Shown here one piece after another: positions 37,631 to 50,680 of a stretch of 64,000 nt of DNA; within the stretch, counting starts at the first letter, position 1; each line of letters begins with the position of its first letter. The notes under the pieces were generated by a model. The model was not told the origin of the DNA and did not search any database. It saw only the letters and a list, made by a program, of their open reading frames with translations. The DNA is from Papilionanthe hookeriana x Papilionanthe teres. Lineage: Eukaryota > Streptophyta > Magnoliopsida > Asparagales > Orchidaceae. The stretch spans positions 90,288,933 through 90,352,932 of the forward strand of contig CM040428.1 in assembly GCA_022702705.1 (NCBI GenBank), written 5' to 3'. The translations under genes and the position numbers were made by a program.

Positions 37631-40600
37631 CAAATTTTGACCTAATGATCACCGATTGACCAAATAGGTCAACTTTTGACCAAAAAGTCAACTTTGGTCA
37701 AAATGGTCAGTTTTTTACCGAATGACCAACCCATTGACCCAATATGTCAACTTTTGACTAAAAAGTCAAGTTTAGTAAAAATGGTCAATTCTTGAACCAA
37801 TGACCAACGCATTGACCCAATAAGTAAGTCAATCTCTGACCAAAAAGTCAACTTTAGTCCTAGTGGTCAATCTTTGACCCAATGACAAACCCATTGACCC
37901 AATAGGTAAACTTTTGAACAAAAAATCAACTTTGGTCAAAATGGTAAATCCTTGACCCAATGATCAACACACTGACCCAACGACCAACACACTGACCCAA
38001 CATATCAAATTTTGACCAAAATGTCAATTTTGGTCAAAATATTAAATTTTTAACTTAATGACCAACTATTGACCCAATAGGTTAACTTTTGACCAAAAAG
38101 TTAACTTTGTTCAAAATGGTCAATCCTTGACCTAATGACCAACACATTGACCCAATAGGTCAACTTTTAACCAAAAAGTCAATTTTGGTCAAAATAGTCA
38201 ATTTTTGACCTAATGAACAACTCAATGACCCAATATGTCAACTTTTGACCAAAAAGTCAACTTTGGTCAAAATGGACAATTTTTGGCCCAATGACCAACC
38301 CAATGGCCTAATAGGTCAACTTTTGACCAAAAAGACAATTTTGGTCAAAATAGTTAATTTTTGAATTAATGACCAATAATTGACCCAATAAGTCAATCTC
38401 TGACCAAAAACTCAACTTTGGTCAAAATGGTCAATCCTTGACCCATTGTCATTCCCATTGACCCAATAGGTCAACTTTTGACCAAAAAGTTAATTTTGGT
38501 CAAAGTATTTAATTTTTGACCTAATGACCCCCCATTGACTCAATATGTCAACTTTTGACCAAAAAGTCAACTTTCGTCAAAATGTTCAATTCTTGACCTA
38601 ATGACCAACGTATTGATCCAATAGGTCAACTTTTGCCAAAAAATACATCTTTGGTCAAAATGGTCAATCCTTGACCCAATGACCAATCCACTGACCCAAC
38701 AGGTCAACTTTTGACCAAAAAGTCAACTTTGGTCAAAATGATCATTCCTTGACTAAATGACAAACTCTTAGGCCTAATCGGTCAAAGTTTATCAAAAAAG
38801 TCAATTTTGGTCAAATTAGTCAATTTTTGGATTAATCACTAATTATTGATCCAATAAGTCAATATCTGACCAAAAAGTCAACTTTGGTCAAAAATCTTGA
38901 CCCAATGACAAACTCATTGACCAAACAGGTCAACTTTTGACCAATAAGTCAATCTTGGTCAAAATACTCAATTTTTGACCTAATGACCACCCATTGACTC
39001 AATAGGTCAACTTTTTACCAAGAAATCAACTTTGGTCAAAATGGTCAATTTTAGACCCAATGCCTAACCGACTGACCCAATAGTTCAACTTTTGACTAAA
39101 AAGTCATCTTTGGTCAAAAGGGTCAATTCTTGACCCAATTTCCAACTCATTGACCAAATATGTCAACTTTTAACCAAAAAGTGAACTTTGGTCAAAATGG
39201 TCAAGTTTTGACCCATTGATCGCCCTGTTGACCCAATGGGTTATCCGTTGACCAAAAATTCAACTTTGGTTAAAATAGTCAATTTTTGAGCTAATGACCA
39301 ATTATTAACTTAATAAGTCAATCCGTAACCGAGAAGACAACTTTAGTCAAAATGGTAGATCCTTGACCTAATGGCAAACCCATTAAACCAATAGGTCAAC
39401 TTTTGACCAAAAAGTCAATTTTGGTTAAAATAGTCAATTTTTGACTTAATGACCACCCATTGACCAATTATGTCAACTTTTGACCAAAAAGTCAACTTCG
39501 GTCAAAATGGTCAATTTTTGTCCCAATGACTAAACCATTGACAAAATAGATCAAATTTTGACCAAAAAGTCATTTTGGTCAAAATGGTCAATTCTTAACC
39601 TAATTACCAACTCATTGACCAAATAGGTCAACTTTTGACCAAAGAGTCAACTTTGGTCAAAATGGTCAATTTCTGAACCAATGACCACCCCGTTAACCCA
39701 ATTGGTTAACTTTTGACCAAAATTTCAATTTTGTTCAAAATAGTTCAACTTTTAAGTCAATCTTTGACCCAACGACTCACGTTGACCAAATGGGTTAACT
39801 TTTAACCAAAATTCAATTTTGGTCAAAATAGGTCAACTTTTGACCAAAATGTCAGCTTTGGTCAAAATGGTCAATTTCTGACCCATTGACAACTCCGTTG
39901 ACCTAATGTGTTAACTTTTGACCAAAAATACAATTTTGGTCAAAATAGTCAATTTTTGACCTAATTACCAATTATTGATCCAATAGGTAAAGTTCTGACC
40001 AAAAATTGAACTTTGGCTAAAATGGTCAATCCTTGACTCAATGACAAACCCATTGACCTAATAGGTCAAGTTTTGACCAAAAAGTCAATTTTGGTCAAAA
40101 TAGTCAATTTTTGACTTAATGACCACCCATTGACCCAATAGGTCAACTTTCGACCAAAAAGTCAATTTTGGTCAAAATAGTAAATTTTTGACCTAATGAC
40201 CAATAATTGACCCAATGAGCCAATCACTGACCAATAAGTCAACTTTGGTCAAATGGTCAATCCTTGACCCAATGAGCAACCGATTGACCCAAAAGGTCAA
40301 CTTCCGACCAAAAAGACAACTTTAGTCAAAATGATCAATCCTTGACCCAATGACCAACCCAATGGTCTAAATAATCAATTTTTGAATTAATAACAAATTA
40401 TTGACCCAATAAGTCAACTTTTGACCAAAATGTCAAGTTTGGTCAAAATGGTCAATTTTTAACCCAATGACAAACCCATTGACCCAATAGGTCAACTTTT
40501 GACCAAATAGTCAATTTAAGTTAAAATAGTCAATTCTTGACCAAATTACCAACTCATTGATCAAATAGGTCAACTTTTGACGAAAAAGTCAACTTTGGTC

Positions 40601-41427
40601 AAAATGGTCAATCCTTAACCCAATGACCACCCCGTTGACCCAATAGGTCAACTATTGACCAAAAAGTCAATTTCAGCCAAAATAGTCAATTTTTGACCTA
40701 ATGACCACCCATTGACTCAATAGGTCAAGTTTTGACCAAAAAGTCAACTTTGGTCGAAAGTGGTAATTTTTGACCCAATGACCAACCCACTGACCCAATA
40801 GGTCTACTTTTGACTAAGAAGTCATCTTTGGTCAAAAGGGTCAATTCTTGACCCAATTACCAACTCATTGACCAAATATGTCAACTTTTGACCAAAAAGT
40901 CAACTTTGGTCAAAATGGTCAATTTCTGACCCAATGACCAACCCGTTGACCAAATGGGTTAACTTTTGACCAAAAATTCAATTTTGGTCAAAATATGTCA
41001 ACTTTTGACCAAAAAGTCATTTTTGGTCAAAATGGTCAATTTCTAACCCAATGACCCCCATTGACCAAATGGGTTAACTTTTGACAAAAAATTCAATTTT
41101 GGTCAGAATAGTAAATTTTTGACCTAATGACTAATTATTGCCCAATAAGTCAATCTCTGACCAAAAAGTCAACTTTGGTCAAAATGGTCAATCCTTGACC
41201 AAATGACAAACCTATTGAACCAATAGGTCAACTTTTGACCAAAAAGTCAACTTTGGACAAAATGGTCAATTTCTGACCCAATGACCAACCCATTGACCTA
41301 ATAGGTGAGCTTTTGACCAAAAAGTCAACTTTGGTCAAATGGTCAAACCTGGACCCAATGACCATCCCATTGACCTAATAGGTCAACTTTTGGCCAAAAA
41401 TCAATTTTTGTCAAAATAGTCAAATTT
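37631..41427 (+). repeat. Array T superblock starting at 37.6 kb (3.8 kb)
   Basis: GTCAAACCTGGAC at 37551 recurs at 41342 (3791 bp). The monomers just before it (AGACAAAATGG then TAGGTGAAC; GGACAAAATGG then TAGGTGAGC) and those after it (CCTAATGATCACCGATTGACC; CCTAATGACCACCCTTTGACC) correspond one to one. The 34.4 kb duplication of the previous superblock is absent here, so that duplication is younger than the superblock amplification or was lost. Confidence 0.66.
37962..38001 (+). repeat. 20-bp tandem duplication (2 copies)
   Basis: GATCAACACACTGACCCAAC is followed immediately by GACCAACACACTGACCCAAC, differing at one base. The unit is two of the ~10 bp steps. The corresponding place in the neighbouring superblock (about 41825) has a single copy, so this is a local slippage gain. 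Confidence 0.93.
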
Positions 41428-42210
41428 TGACCTAATGACCACCCTTTGACCAAATAGGTCAACTTTTGACCAAAAAGTCAACTTTGGTCATCATGGTCAA
41501 TTTTTGACCAAACAACCAACCCATTGACCCAATACGTCAACTTTTGACTAGAAGCTAACTTTTGTTAAAATAGTCAATTTTTGACCCAATGACCAACGCA
41601 TTGACCCAATAAGTCAACTTTTGAACAAAAAGTTAATTTTGGTAAAAATAGTCAATTTCTGACCTAATGAACAATTATTGACCCAATAAATCAATCTCTA
41701 ACCAAAAAGTTAACTTACGTCATAATGGTCAATCTTTGACCCAATGACAAACAGATTGACCCAATATGTCAAATTTTGACCAAAAAGTCAACTTTGGTCA
41801 AAATGGTAAATCGTTGACCCAATAACCAACACACTGACCCAACCAATTGACTTTTGATCAAAAAGTCTATTTTGGTCAAATAGAAAAATTTTGACTTAAT
41901 GATCAATTATTGACCCAATAGGTCAACTTTTGACCAAAAGACAACTTTGTTGAAAATGGTCAATTCGTGGCCTAATGACCAACGTATTGACCCAATAGGT
42001 TAACTTTTTACCAAAAACTCAACTTTGGTCAAATTGGTCAATCATTAACCCAATGACCAACTCATTGACCCAAAGGGATAACTCTTGACCAAAAATTCAA
42101 ATTTGGTCAAAATTGTCAATTTTTTACCTCATGACCACCTTATTGACCCAATACGTCAACTTTTGACCAAAGAGTCAAATTTGGTCAAAATTATAAATTT
42201 CTGACACAAT
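41428..42210 (+). repeat. Array T superblock starting at 41.4 kb, first part
   Basis: It continues the series at 33.9 and 37.6 kb with the same order of monomers: a CCACCCTTTGACCAAATAGG opener, CCAACGCATTGACCC (about 41591), CTTACGTCATAATGG, GTAAATCGTTGACCC (about 41807) and CCAACACACTGACCC. It runs into the 1.2 kb duplication that follows. No gene is present. Confidence 0.6.
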
Positions 42211-43411
42211 GACCTAAATGTCAACTTTGGTGAAAAAGATCAATCCTTGATCTAATGAGTACCCCAAAAACATAATTTGTCAATTTTTGTCTAGAAATTC
42301 AACTTTGGCCAAAATGGTTAATCGTTGACTCAATGACCAACCCATTGACCAAATAGGTCAACTTTTGACCAAAAAATCAATTTTACTTAAAATTGTAAAT
42401 TTTTAACCTAATGACCGCCCCATTGACCTAATTAGGTCAACTTTTGACCAAAAAGACAACTTTGTCAAAATGGTCAATCCTTGACCCAATGACCAACCCA
42501 TTGACCCAATAGGTCAACTTTTGACCATAAAATCAATTTTAGTCAAAATAGTCAGTTTTTGACCTAATGACCAATTTTTGACCCAGTAAGCCAAGCCCTG
42601 ACCAAAAAGTCAACTTTAGTCAAAATGGTCAATCCTTGAACCAATGACCAACCCATTTACCGAATAGGTAAACATTTGACCAAAAAGTCAACTTTGGTCA
42701 AAATGATCAATCCTTGACCCAATGACCAACCCATTAGCCTAATAGGTCAACCTTTGACCAAAAAGTCAATTTTGACCAAAAAGTAAAATTTGGTCAAAAT
42801 AGTCAATTTGTGAATTAATGACCAATTATTGACCTAATAAGTCAATATCTGACCAAAAAGTCAACTTTGGACAATATGGTCAAGCCTTGACCCAATGTCA
42901 TTCCCATTGACCCAATAGGTCAACTTTTGACCAAAAAGTCAATTTTGGTCAAAGTAGTCAATTTTTGACCTAATGAACACCCATTGACCTAATAGGTCAA
43001 CTTTTGACCAAAAAATCAACTTTGGTTAAAATGGTCATTTTTTGACCCAATGACTAACCCATTGACCCAATAGGTCAACTTTTGACCAAAAAAGTTAACT
43101 TTGGTAAAAAAGGTTAATTCTTGACCCAATTACCAACTCATTGACATAATAGAATAACTTTTGACCAAAAAGTTAACTTTATTTAAAATGGTCAATTTCT
43201 GACCCAATGATATACCCGTTGACCCAATGAGTAAACTTTTGCCCAAAAATTTAATTTTGGTCAAAATAGTCAATTTTTGACATAATGATAAATTATTGAC
43301 CCAATAAGTTAATCTCTGACCAAAAAATCAACTTTGTTAAAAATGGTTAATACTTGACCCAATAAAAAACCCATTGACACAATAGGTCAAAATGGTCAAT
43401 TTCTGACAAAT
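42211..43411 (+). repeat. 1.2 kb tandem duplication, copy 1
   Basis: GACCTAAATGTCAACTTTGG, continuing TGAAAAAGATC, is at 42211 and 43412 (1201 bp). Shared oddities include TTTTGTCTAGAAA, GGTTAATCGTTGAC, a TTTGCTTAAAATTGT or TTTACTTAAAATTGT form, CCTAATTAGG or CCTAAATAGG, and GTCATTCCCAT (about 42898 and 44071). The opening monomer is itself a contracted fusion in which GACCTAA joins ATGTCAACTTTGG. Copy 1 ends with a join near 43387, where AATAGGTC meets AAAATGGTC. Confidence 0.86.
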
Positions 43412-44610
43412 GACCTAAATGTCAACTTTGGTGAAAAAGATCAATCCTTGATCTAATGAGCAACCCATTGACCCAATTTGTTAACTTTTGTCTAGAAAGT
43501 CAACTTTAGCCAAAATGGTTAATCGTTGACCTAATGACCAACCCGTTGACTAAATAGGTCATCTTTTGACCAAAAAATCAAGTTTGCTTAAAATTGTCGA
43601 TTCTTGACCTAATGACCACCTCATTGACCTAAATAGGTCAACTTTTGACTAAAAAGACAACTTTGGTCAAAATAGTCAATCCTTGACCCAATGACCAACC
43701 CATTAAACCAATAGGTCAACTTTTGATCAAAAAGTCTATTTTGGTCAAAATAGTTAATTTTTGACCTAATGACCAATTATAGACCTAGTAAGCTAATCTC
43801 TGACAAAAAAGTCAACTTTGGTCAAAATGGTTATTCCTTGACCCAATGACCAACCCATTTACCCAATAGGTAAAGTTTTGACGAAAAAGTCAACATTGGT
43901 CAAAATGATCATTTCTTGACCCAATGACCATCCCATTGGCCTAATAGGTCAAGTTTTGACCAAAAAGTCAATTTCGGTCAAAATAAACAATTTTTGAATT
44001 AATGACCAATTATTGACCCAAAAAGTCAATCTTTGACCAAAAATTCAACTTTGGCCAAAATGGTCAATCCTTGAACCAATGTCATTCCCATCGACCCTAT
44101 AGGTCAACTTTTGACCAAAATGTCAATTTTGGTCAAAGTAGTCAATTTTTGATCTACTGACCACCCATTGACCCAATAGGTTAACTTCTGACCAAAAAGT
44201 CAACTCTGGTCAAAATGGTCATTTTTTGACCCAATGACCAACCCAATAGATTATCTTTTGACCAAAAAGTCATCTTCAGTTAGAATGATCAATTCTTGAC
44301 CCAATTAATAACTCATTGACCAAACAGGTCAACTTTTGACCAAAAAGACAACTTTGGTCAAAATGGTCAATTTCTGACCTAATGACCACCTCGTTGACCC
44401 AATGGGCTAACTTTTGACTAAAAATTTAATTTTGGTCAAAATAGGTAAACATTTGACCAAAAAGTCATCTTTGGTCAAAATGGTCAATTATTGACCCAAT
44501 AAGCCAATCTCTAACCAAAAAGTCAACTTTGGTAAAAATGGTCAATCCTTGACCCAATGACCAACCCATTGACCCAATAGGTCAACTTTTAACTAAAAAG
44601 TCAACTTTGG
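43412..44610 (+). repeat. 1.2 kb tandem duplication, copy 2
   Basis: This is the second copy, aligning through the GTCATTCCCATCGACCC monomer (about 44071) and an ACCTCGTTGACCC monomer (about 44388). Offsets drift from 1201 to about 1180 bp because of small indels. The extra copy lengthens the interval between the T markers at 41.8 and 46.9 kb to about 5.1 kb. Confidence 0.82.
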
Positions 44611-47600
44611 TCAAAATGATCAATCCTTGACTCAATGACCAACTCATTGGCCTAATAGGTCAACTTTTGACCAAAAAGTCAATTTTGGTCAAAATAGTCA
44701 ATTTTTAAATTAATAACCAATTATTGACGCAATAAGTCAAACTCTGACCAAAAAATCAACTTTGGTCAAAATGATCAATCCTTGACCCAACCATTGACCC
44801 AATAGGTCAAGTTTTGACTAAAAAGTCAATTTTGGTCAAAATAGTCAGTTTTTGACATAATGACCACCAATTGACCCAATAGGTCAACTTCGGACCAAAA
44901 AGTCAACTTCTGACCAAAAAGTCAACTTCTGTCAAAATGGTCAATTTTTGACCCAATGATTAACCCATTAACCCAATAGATCAACTTTTGACCAAAAAGT
45001 TTTCTTTGGTCAAAATGGTCAATTCTTAATCCAATTACCAACTCATTAACGAAATATGTCAACTTTTGACCAAAAAGTCAACTTTGGTGAAAATGGTTAA
45101 TTTCTGACCCAATGACCACCCCGTTGACCCAATGGGTTAACTTTTGACCAAAAATTTAATTTTGCTCAAAATAGGTCAACTTTTAACCAAAAAGTCACTT
45201 TTTTTTAAATAGTCAATTTCTGACCCAATGACCCCCCGTTGACTAAATGAGTTAACTTTTAACCAAAAATTCAATTTTTGTTAAAACAAGTCAACTTTTA
45301 ATCAAAAAGCCATCTTTGGTCAAAATGGTTAATTTCTGACCCAATAACTACCCCGTTGATCCAATGGGTTAACTTTTGACCAAAAATTCAATCTTGGTCA
45401 AAATAGTCAATTTTTGACCTAATGACCAATTATTGACCCAATAAGTCAATCCCTGACCAAAAACACAACTTTGGTCAAAATGGTCAATCCTTGACTCAAT
45501 GACAAACCCATTGACCCAATAAGTCAACGTTTAACCAAAAAGTCAATTTTGGTCAAAATTGTCATTTTTTGACTTAATGACCACCCATTGACCCAATAGG
45601 TCAACTTTTGACCAAAAAGTCAATTTTTGTTAGAATAGTAAATTTTTGACCTAATGACCAATTATTGACCCAGTAAGCCAATCTCCGACCAAAAAGACAA
45701 CTTTGGTCAAAATGGTCAATCTTTGACCTAATGACCAACCTATTGACCCAATAGGTCAACTTTTGACCAAATAGTCAATTTTTAACCTAATGACCAATTA
45801 TTGACCCAGTAAGCCAATCTCTGACCAAAAAGTCAACTTTGGTCAAAATGGTCAATCTTTGACCCAATGCCCAACTCATTAACTCATTAGGTCAACATTT
45901 AACGAAAAAGTCAACTTCGGTCAAAATGATCAATCTTTTACCCAATGACAAACTTATTAGCCTAATAGGTCAACTTTTGACCAAAAAGTCAATTTTGGTC
46001 AAAATAGTTAATTTTTGAATTAATCACCAATTATTAACACAATAAGTCAATCTCTAACCAAAAAGTCAACTTCAGTCAAAATGGTCAATTCTTGACCCAA
46101 ATACCAACTCATTGACCAGATTGGTCAACTTTTGACCAAAAAGTCAACTTTGGTCAAAATGATGAATTTCTAACCCAATGATCACCCCGTTGACCCAATG
46201 GGTTAACTTTAACCAAAAATTCAATTTTCGTTAAAATAGTCAAATTTTGACCTAATGACCAATTATTGACCCAATAAGTCAATCACTGACCAAAAAGATA
46301 ACTTTTGTCAAAATAGTAAATCCTTGACCCAAAAATAAACGCATTGACCCAATAGGTCAACTTTTCACCAAAAAGTCAACTTCGTTCAAAATGGTTAATT
46401 TTTTACCCAATGACCAACCTATTGACCGAATAGGTCAACTTCTTACCCAATATGTCAACTTTTGACCAAAAGTCATCTTTGGTCAAAATGGTCAATTCTT
46501 GACACAATTACTAACACATTGACCCAATTGGTCAACTTTTGACCAAAAAGTCAAGTTTGGTCAAAATGGTCAATTTCTGACCCAATGACTAGCCTGTTGA
46601 CCCGATGGGTTAACTATTGACCAAAATTTTTTTTGGTCAAAAATGTCAATTTTTGACCTAATGACCCCCCAATAAGTCAATCTCTCACCAAAAAGTAAAC
46701 TTTGGTCAAAATGGTTAATCCTTGACCCAATGACAAACCCATTGAACCAATAGGTCAACTTTTGAATAAAAAATCAATTTTGGTCAAAATAGTTAATTTT
46801 TGACTTATTGAGAAAAAATTGACCCAATAAGTAAATCTCTGACCAAAAAGTCAACTTTGGTCATAATGGTCAATCCTTGACCCAATGACAAACCCATTGA
46901 CCCAATAGGTCAACTTTTGACCAAAATGTCAACTTTGGTCAAAATGGTAAATGCTTGACCCAATGATCAACCCACTGACCCAATAGATTGACTTCTGTTC
47001 AAAAAGACAAATTTGGTGAAAATAGTAAATTTTTAACTTAATGACCAATAATTGACCCAATAGGTTCACTCTTAACCAAAAAGTCAACTTTGGTCAAAAT
47101 GGTCAATCCTTGACCCAATGACCAACCCATTGACCTAACAGGTCAACTTTTGACCAAAAAGTCAACTTCAGTCATAATGGTCAATCCTTGACCCAATAGC
47201 CAACTCATTGACCCAAAAGTATAACTTTTGACAAAAAAGTCAATTTCGGTCAAAATTGTCAATTTTTGACCTAATGACAACCTCATTGACCCAAAATGTC
47301 AACTTTTGACTAAAAGGTCAAATTTGGTCAAAATGGTCAATTTTTAACACAATGACCTAACTGTCAACTTTGGTCAAAATGGTCAATCCTTAATACAAGG
47401 ACCAACCCATTGACCCAATTTGTTAACTTTTGACTAAAAAGTCAACTTTGGTCAAAATGGTTATCCTTGACCCATTGACCTACCCATTGACCCAATAGGT
47501 CAACTTTGAGCCAAAAAGTTAATTATGCTCAAAATTTTCAATTTTTACCTAATGACCACCTCATCGACCTAAATAGGTCAACTTTTGCCCAAAAAGCTAA

Positions 47601-49860
47601 TTTTGGTCAAAATAATCAATTTTTGACCTAATTACCAATTATTTACCAGTAAGCCAATCTCTGACCAAAAAGTCAACTTTGGTCAAAACGATCAATCCTT
47701 GACCCAATGACCAACCCATTGACCCAATATGTCAACTTTTGACCAAAAAGCCCATTTTGGTCAAAATAATCAATTTTTGACCTAATTACCAATTATTTAC
47801 CAATAAGCCAATCTCTGACCGAAAAGTCAACTTTTGTCAAAATGGTCAATCCTTGACCCAATGACCAACCCGTTAGCCTAATAGGTCAACTTTTGACTAA
47901 AAAGTCAATTTTTTTCAAAATAGTTAATTATTGACCTTATGACCATTTATGGACCTAGTAAGCCAATCACTGACCAAAATGTCAACTTTGGTCAAAATGG
48001 TCAAGCATTGACCCAATGACCAACCCATTGACCCAATAGGTCAACTTTTGACCAAAAAGTCAACTTTGGTCAAAATGATCAAACTTAGACCCAATGACAA
48101 ACCCATGGCTTAATAGGTCAACATTTGACCAAAAAATGAATTTTAGTCAAAATAGTCAATTTTTTAATTAATGACCAATTATTTACCCAACAAGTCAATC
48201 TCTGACCAAAATGTCAACTTTAGTCAAAATGGTCAATCCTCGATCCAATGACAAACCCATTGACCTAATAGGTCAACTTTTGACCAAAAAAGATAATTTC
48301 GATCAAAATAGTCAATTTTTGACCTAATGACCACCCATTGACCCAATAGGTCAACTTTTAAGCAAAAAGTCAACTTTGGTCGAAATGGTCAATTTTTGAC
48401 CCAATGACCAACCCATTGACACAATAGGTCAACTTTTGACGAAAAAGTCTTTTTTGGTCAAAATGGTCAATTCTTGACCCAATTACGAACTCATTGACAA
48501 ATACGTCAATTTCTGACCCAATGACCACCCCGTTGATCCAATGGGTTAACTTTTGACCAAAAATTTAATTTTGGTCAAAATAGTCAATTTTTGACCTAAT
48601 GACCAATTATTGACCTAATAAGTCAAACTCTCACCAAAAAGTCAACTTTAGTCAAAATGGTCAATCCTTGAACCAATGAAGAACCCTTTGACCCAATACA
48701 TCAACTTTCGACCAAAAAGTTAATTTTGGTCAAATAGTCAATTTTTTACCCAATGACTTTCAGTTTACCCAATAGGTCAACTTTTGACCAAAAAGTCAAC
48801 TTTGGTCAAAATGGTCAATTTTTGACCTAATGACCTAATGACCAACTCGTTGATCTTCGGTCAAAATGGTCAATTCTTACCCAATTACTAACTCAATGAC
48901 CAAATAGGTCAAATTTTGACCAAAAAGTCAACTTTTGTCTAAATGGTCAAAACTTTGACCTAATGACCAACCCATTGACCCAAATGGTCAACTTTTGACC
49001 AAAAAGTCAATTTTGGTCAAAAATAGTTAATTTTTGACCTAATGACCACCCATTGACCAAATAGGTCAACTTTTGACCAAAAAGTCAACTTTGGTCAAAA
49101 TGGTCAATTCTTGACCCAATGACCAACGCATTGACCGAATAAGTCAACATTTGAACAAAAAGTGAATTTGGTTCAAAATTGTCATTTTTTGACCTAATGA
49201 CCAATTATTAACCCAATAAGTCAATCTCTGACTAAAAATTAAACTTTGGTAAAAATGGTCAATCCTTGACCCAATGACAAACCCAATGACAAACCCATTG
49301 ACCAACAGGTCAACTTTTGACCAAGAAACTAACTTGGGTCAAAATGGTAAATCCTTGACCCAATGACCAAGCTACTGACCTAATAGATTGACTTCTGACA
49401 AAAAAGTCAATTTTGGTCAAAATATTCAATTTTTGACCTAATGGCCTTTTATTTTCCAAGTAAGCCAATCTCTAACCAAGATTGATCCAATAGGTCAACT
49501 TTTGACTAAAAAGTCAACTTTGGCCAAAACGATCAATCCTTGACCCAATGACCAACCCATTGGTCTAATAGGTCAATTTTTAACTAAAAAGTCATTTTTG
49601 TCAAAATAGTCAATTTTTGAATTAATGACCAGTTATCGACTCTATAAGTCAATCTCTGACCAAACAGTCAACTTTGGTAAAAAATGGTCAATCCTTGACC
49701 CAATGACAAACCCATTGACCCAATAGGTCAACTTTTGACAAAAAAGTCAATTTTGGTTGAAATAGTCTATTTTGATCTTATGACCGCCCATTGACCCAAT
49801 AGGTCAACTTTTGACCAAAAAGAAAACTTTGATCGAAATGGTCATTTTTTGATCCAATGA
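44611..49860 (+). repeat. Array T satellite, mixed monomer order
   Basis: This is common-class monomers with the T marker module near 46945 and 49346. Their spacing of 2.4 kb is shorter than the usual 3.6-4.0 kb, so about 1.5 kb may have been lost between them. One contraction is visible near 48843, where CCAACTCGTTGA is fused to TCTTCGGTC, removing about 30-40 bp. At 49271-49294 a 12 bp CCAATGACAAAC unit is duplicated. No gene is present. Confidence 0.6.
44893..44938 (+). repeat. 19-bp slippage duplication
   Basis: GACCAAAAAGTCAACTTC occurs twice in succession, after a GTCAACTTCGG and before TGTCAAAATGG. The extra unit is about two 10 bp steps. A similar local gain is at about 9593-9632. 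Confidence 0.8.
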
Positions 49861-50680
49861 CAAACCCATTGACCCAAAAGGTCAACCTTCGACCAAAAAG
49901 TCATCTTCTGTCAAAATTGTCAATGCTTGACCCAACTACCAACTCAACGACCAAATAGGTCAACTTTTGACCAAAATGCCAACTGTGGTCAAAATGGTCA
50001 ATTTCTGACCGAATGTCCATGCCATTGACCCGATGGGTTAACTTTTGACCAAAAATTCAATTTTGATCAAAATAGTCAATTTTTTACATAATGACAAATT
50101 ATTAACCCAATAAGTCAATCTCTGACAAAAAAGTCTACTTTGGTCAAAATGGTCAATCCTTGACCCAATAGTTCAACTTTTGACCAAAAATTCAATTTTG
50201 GTCAAATTAGTCAATTTATGACTTAATGACCACCAATTAACCGAAAAGGTCAACTTTTGACCAAAAAAGTTAATTTTGGTCAAAATGGTTAATTTTTGAC
50301 TTAATGACCAATTATTTGCCCAATAAGACAATCTCTGACCAAAAAGTCAACTTTGGTCAAAATGGTCAATCCTTGACCCAATGACCAACCCATTGACGCT
50401 ATAGGTCAACTTTTGACCAAAAATTCAACTTTGGTCAAAATGATCAATCCTTGACCCAATGGCCAACCCCTTGGCCTAATAGGTCAACTTTTAACGAAAA
50501 AGTCAATTTTGGTCAAAATAGTGAATTTTTTAATTAATGACCAATTATTGACCCAATAAGTCAATCTCTGACCAAAAAGTCAACTTTGGTTAAAATGGTT
50601 AATCCTTGACCTGATGACAAACCCATTGACCCAATAGATCAACTTTTGACTAAAAAGCCAATTTCTGTCAAAATAGTCAA
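49861..50680 (+). repeat. S-type module inside array T (about 0.8 kb)
   Basis: Wording matches superblock 2 near 14770-15170 and the later part near 16000-16150. The order is GTCAACCTTCGACC, GACCGAATGTCCATGCC then ATTGACCCGATGGG (about 50023), TTTTACATAATGACAAATT, TTTATGACTTAATGACC, AAAAAAGTTAATTTTGGTC, then GACGCTATAGG (about 50394), TTAACGAAAAAGTC and GTGAATTTTTTAATTAATG. The S monomers that normally lie between, including GTCGTCGAC, are missing. It is an internally deleted S fragment more than 21 kb from array S. Confidence 0.75.
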
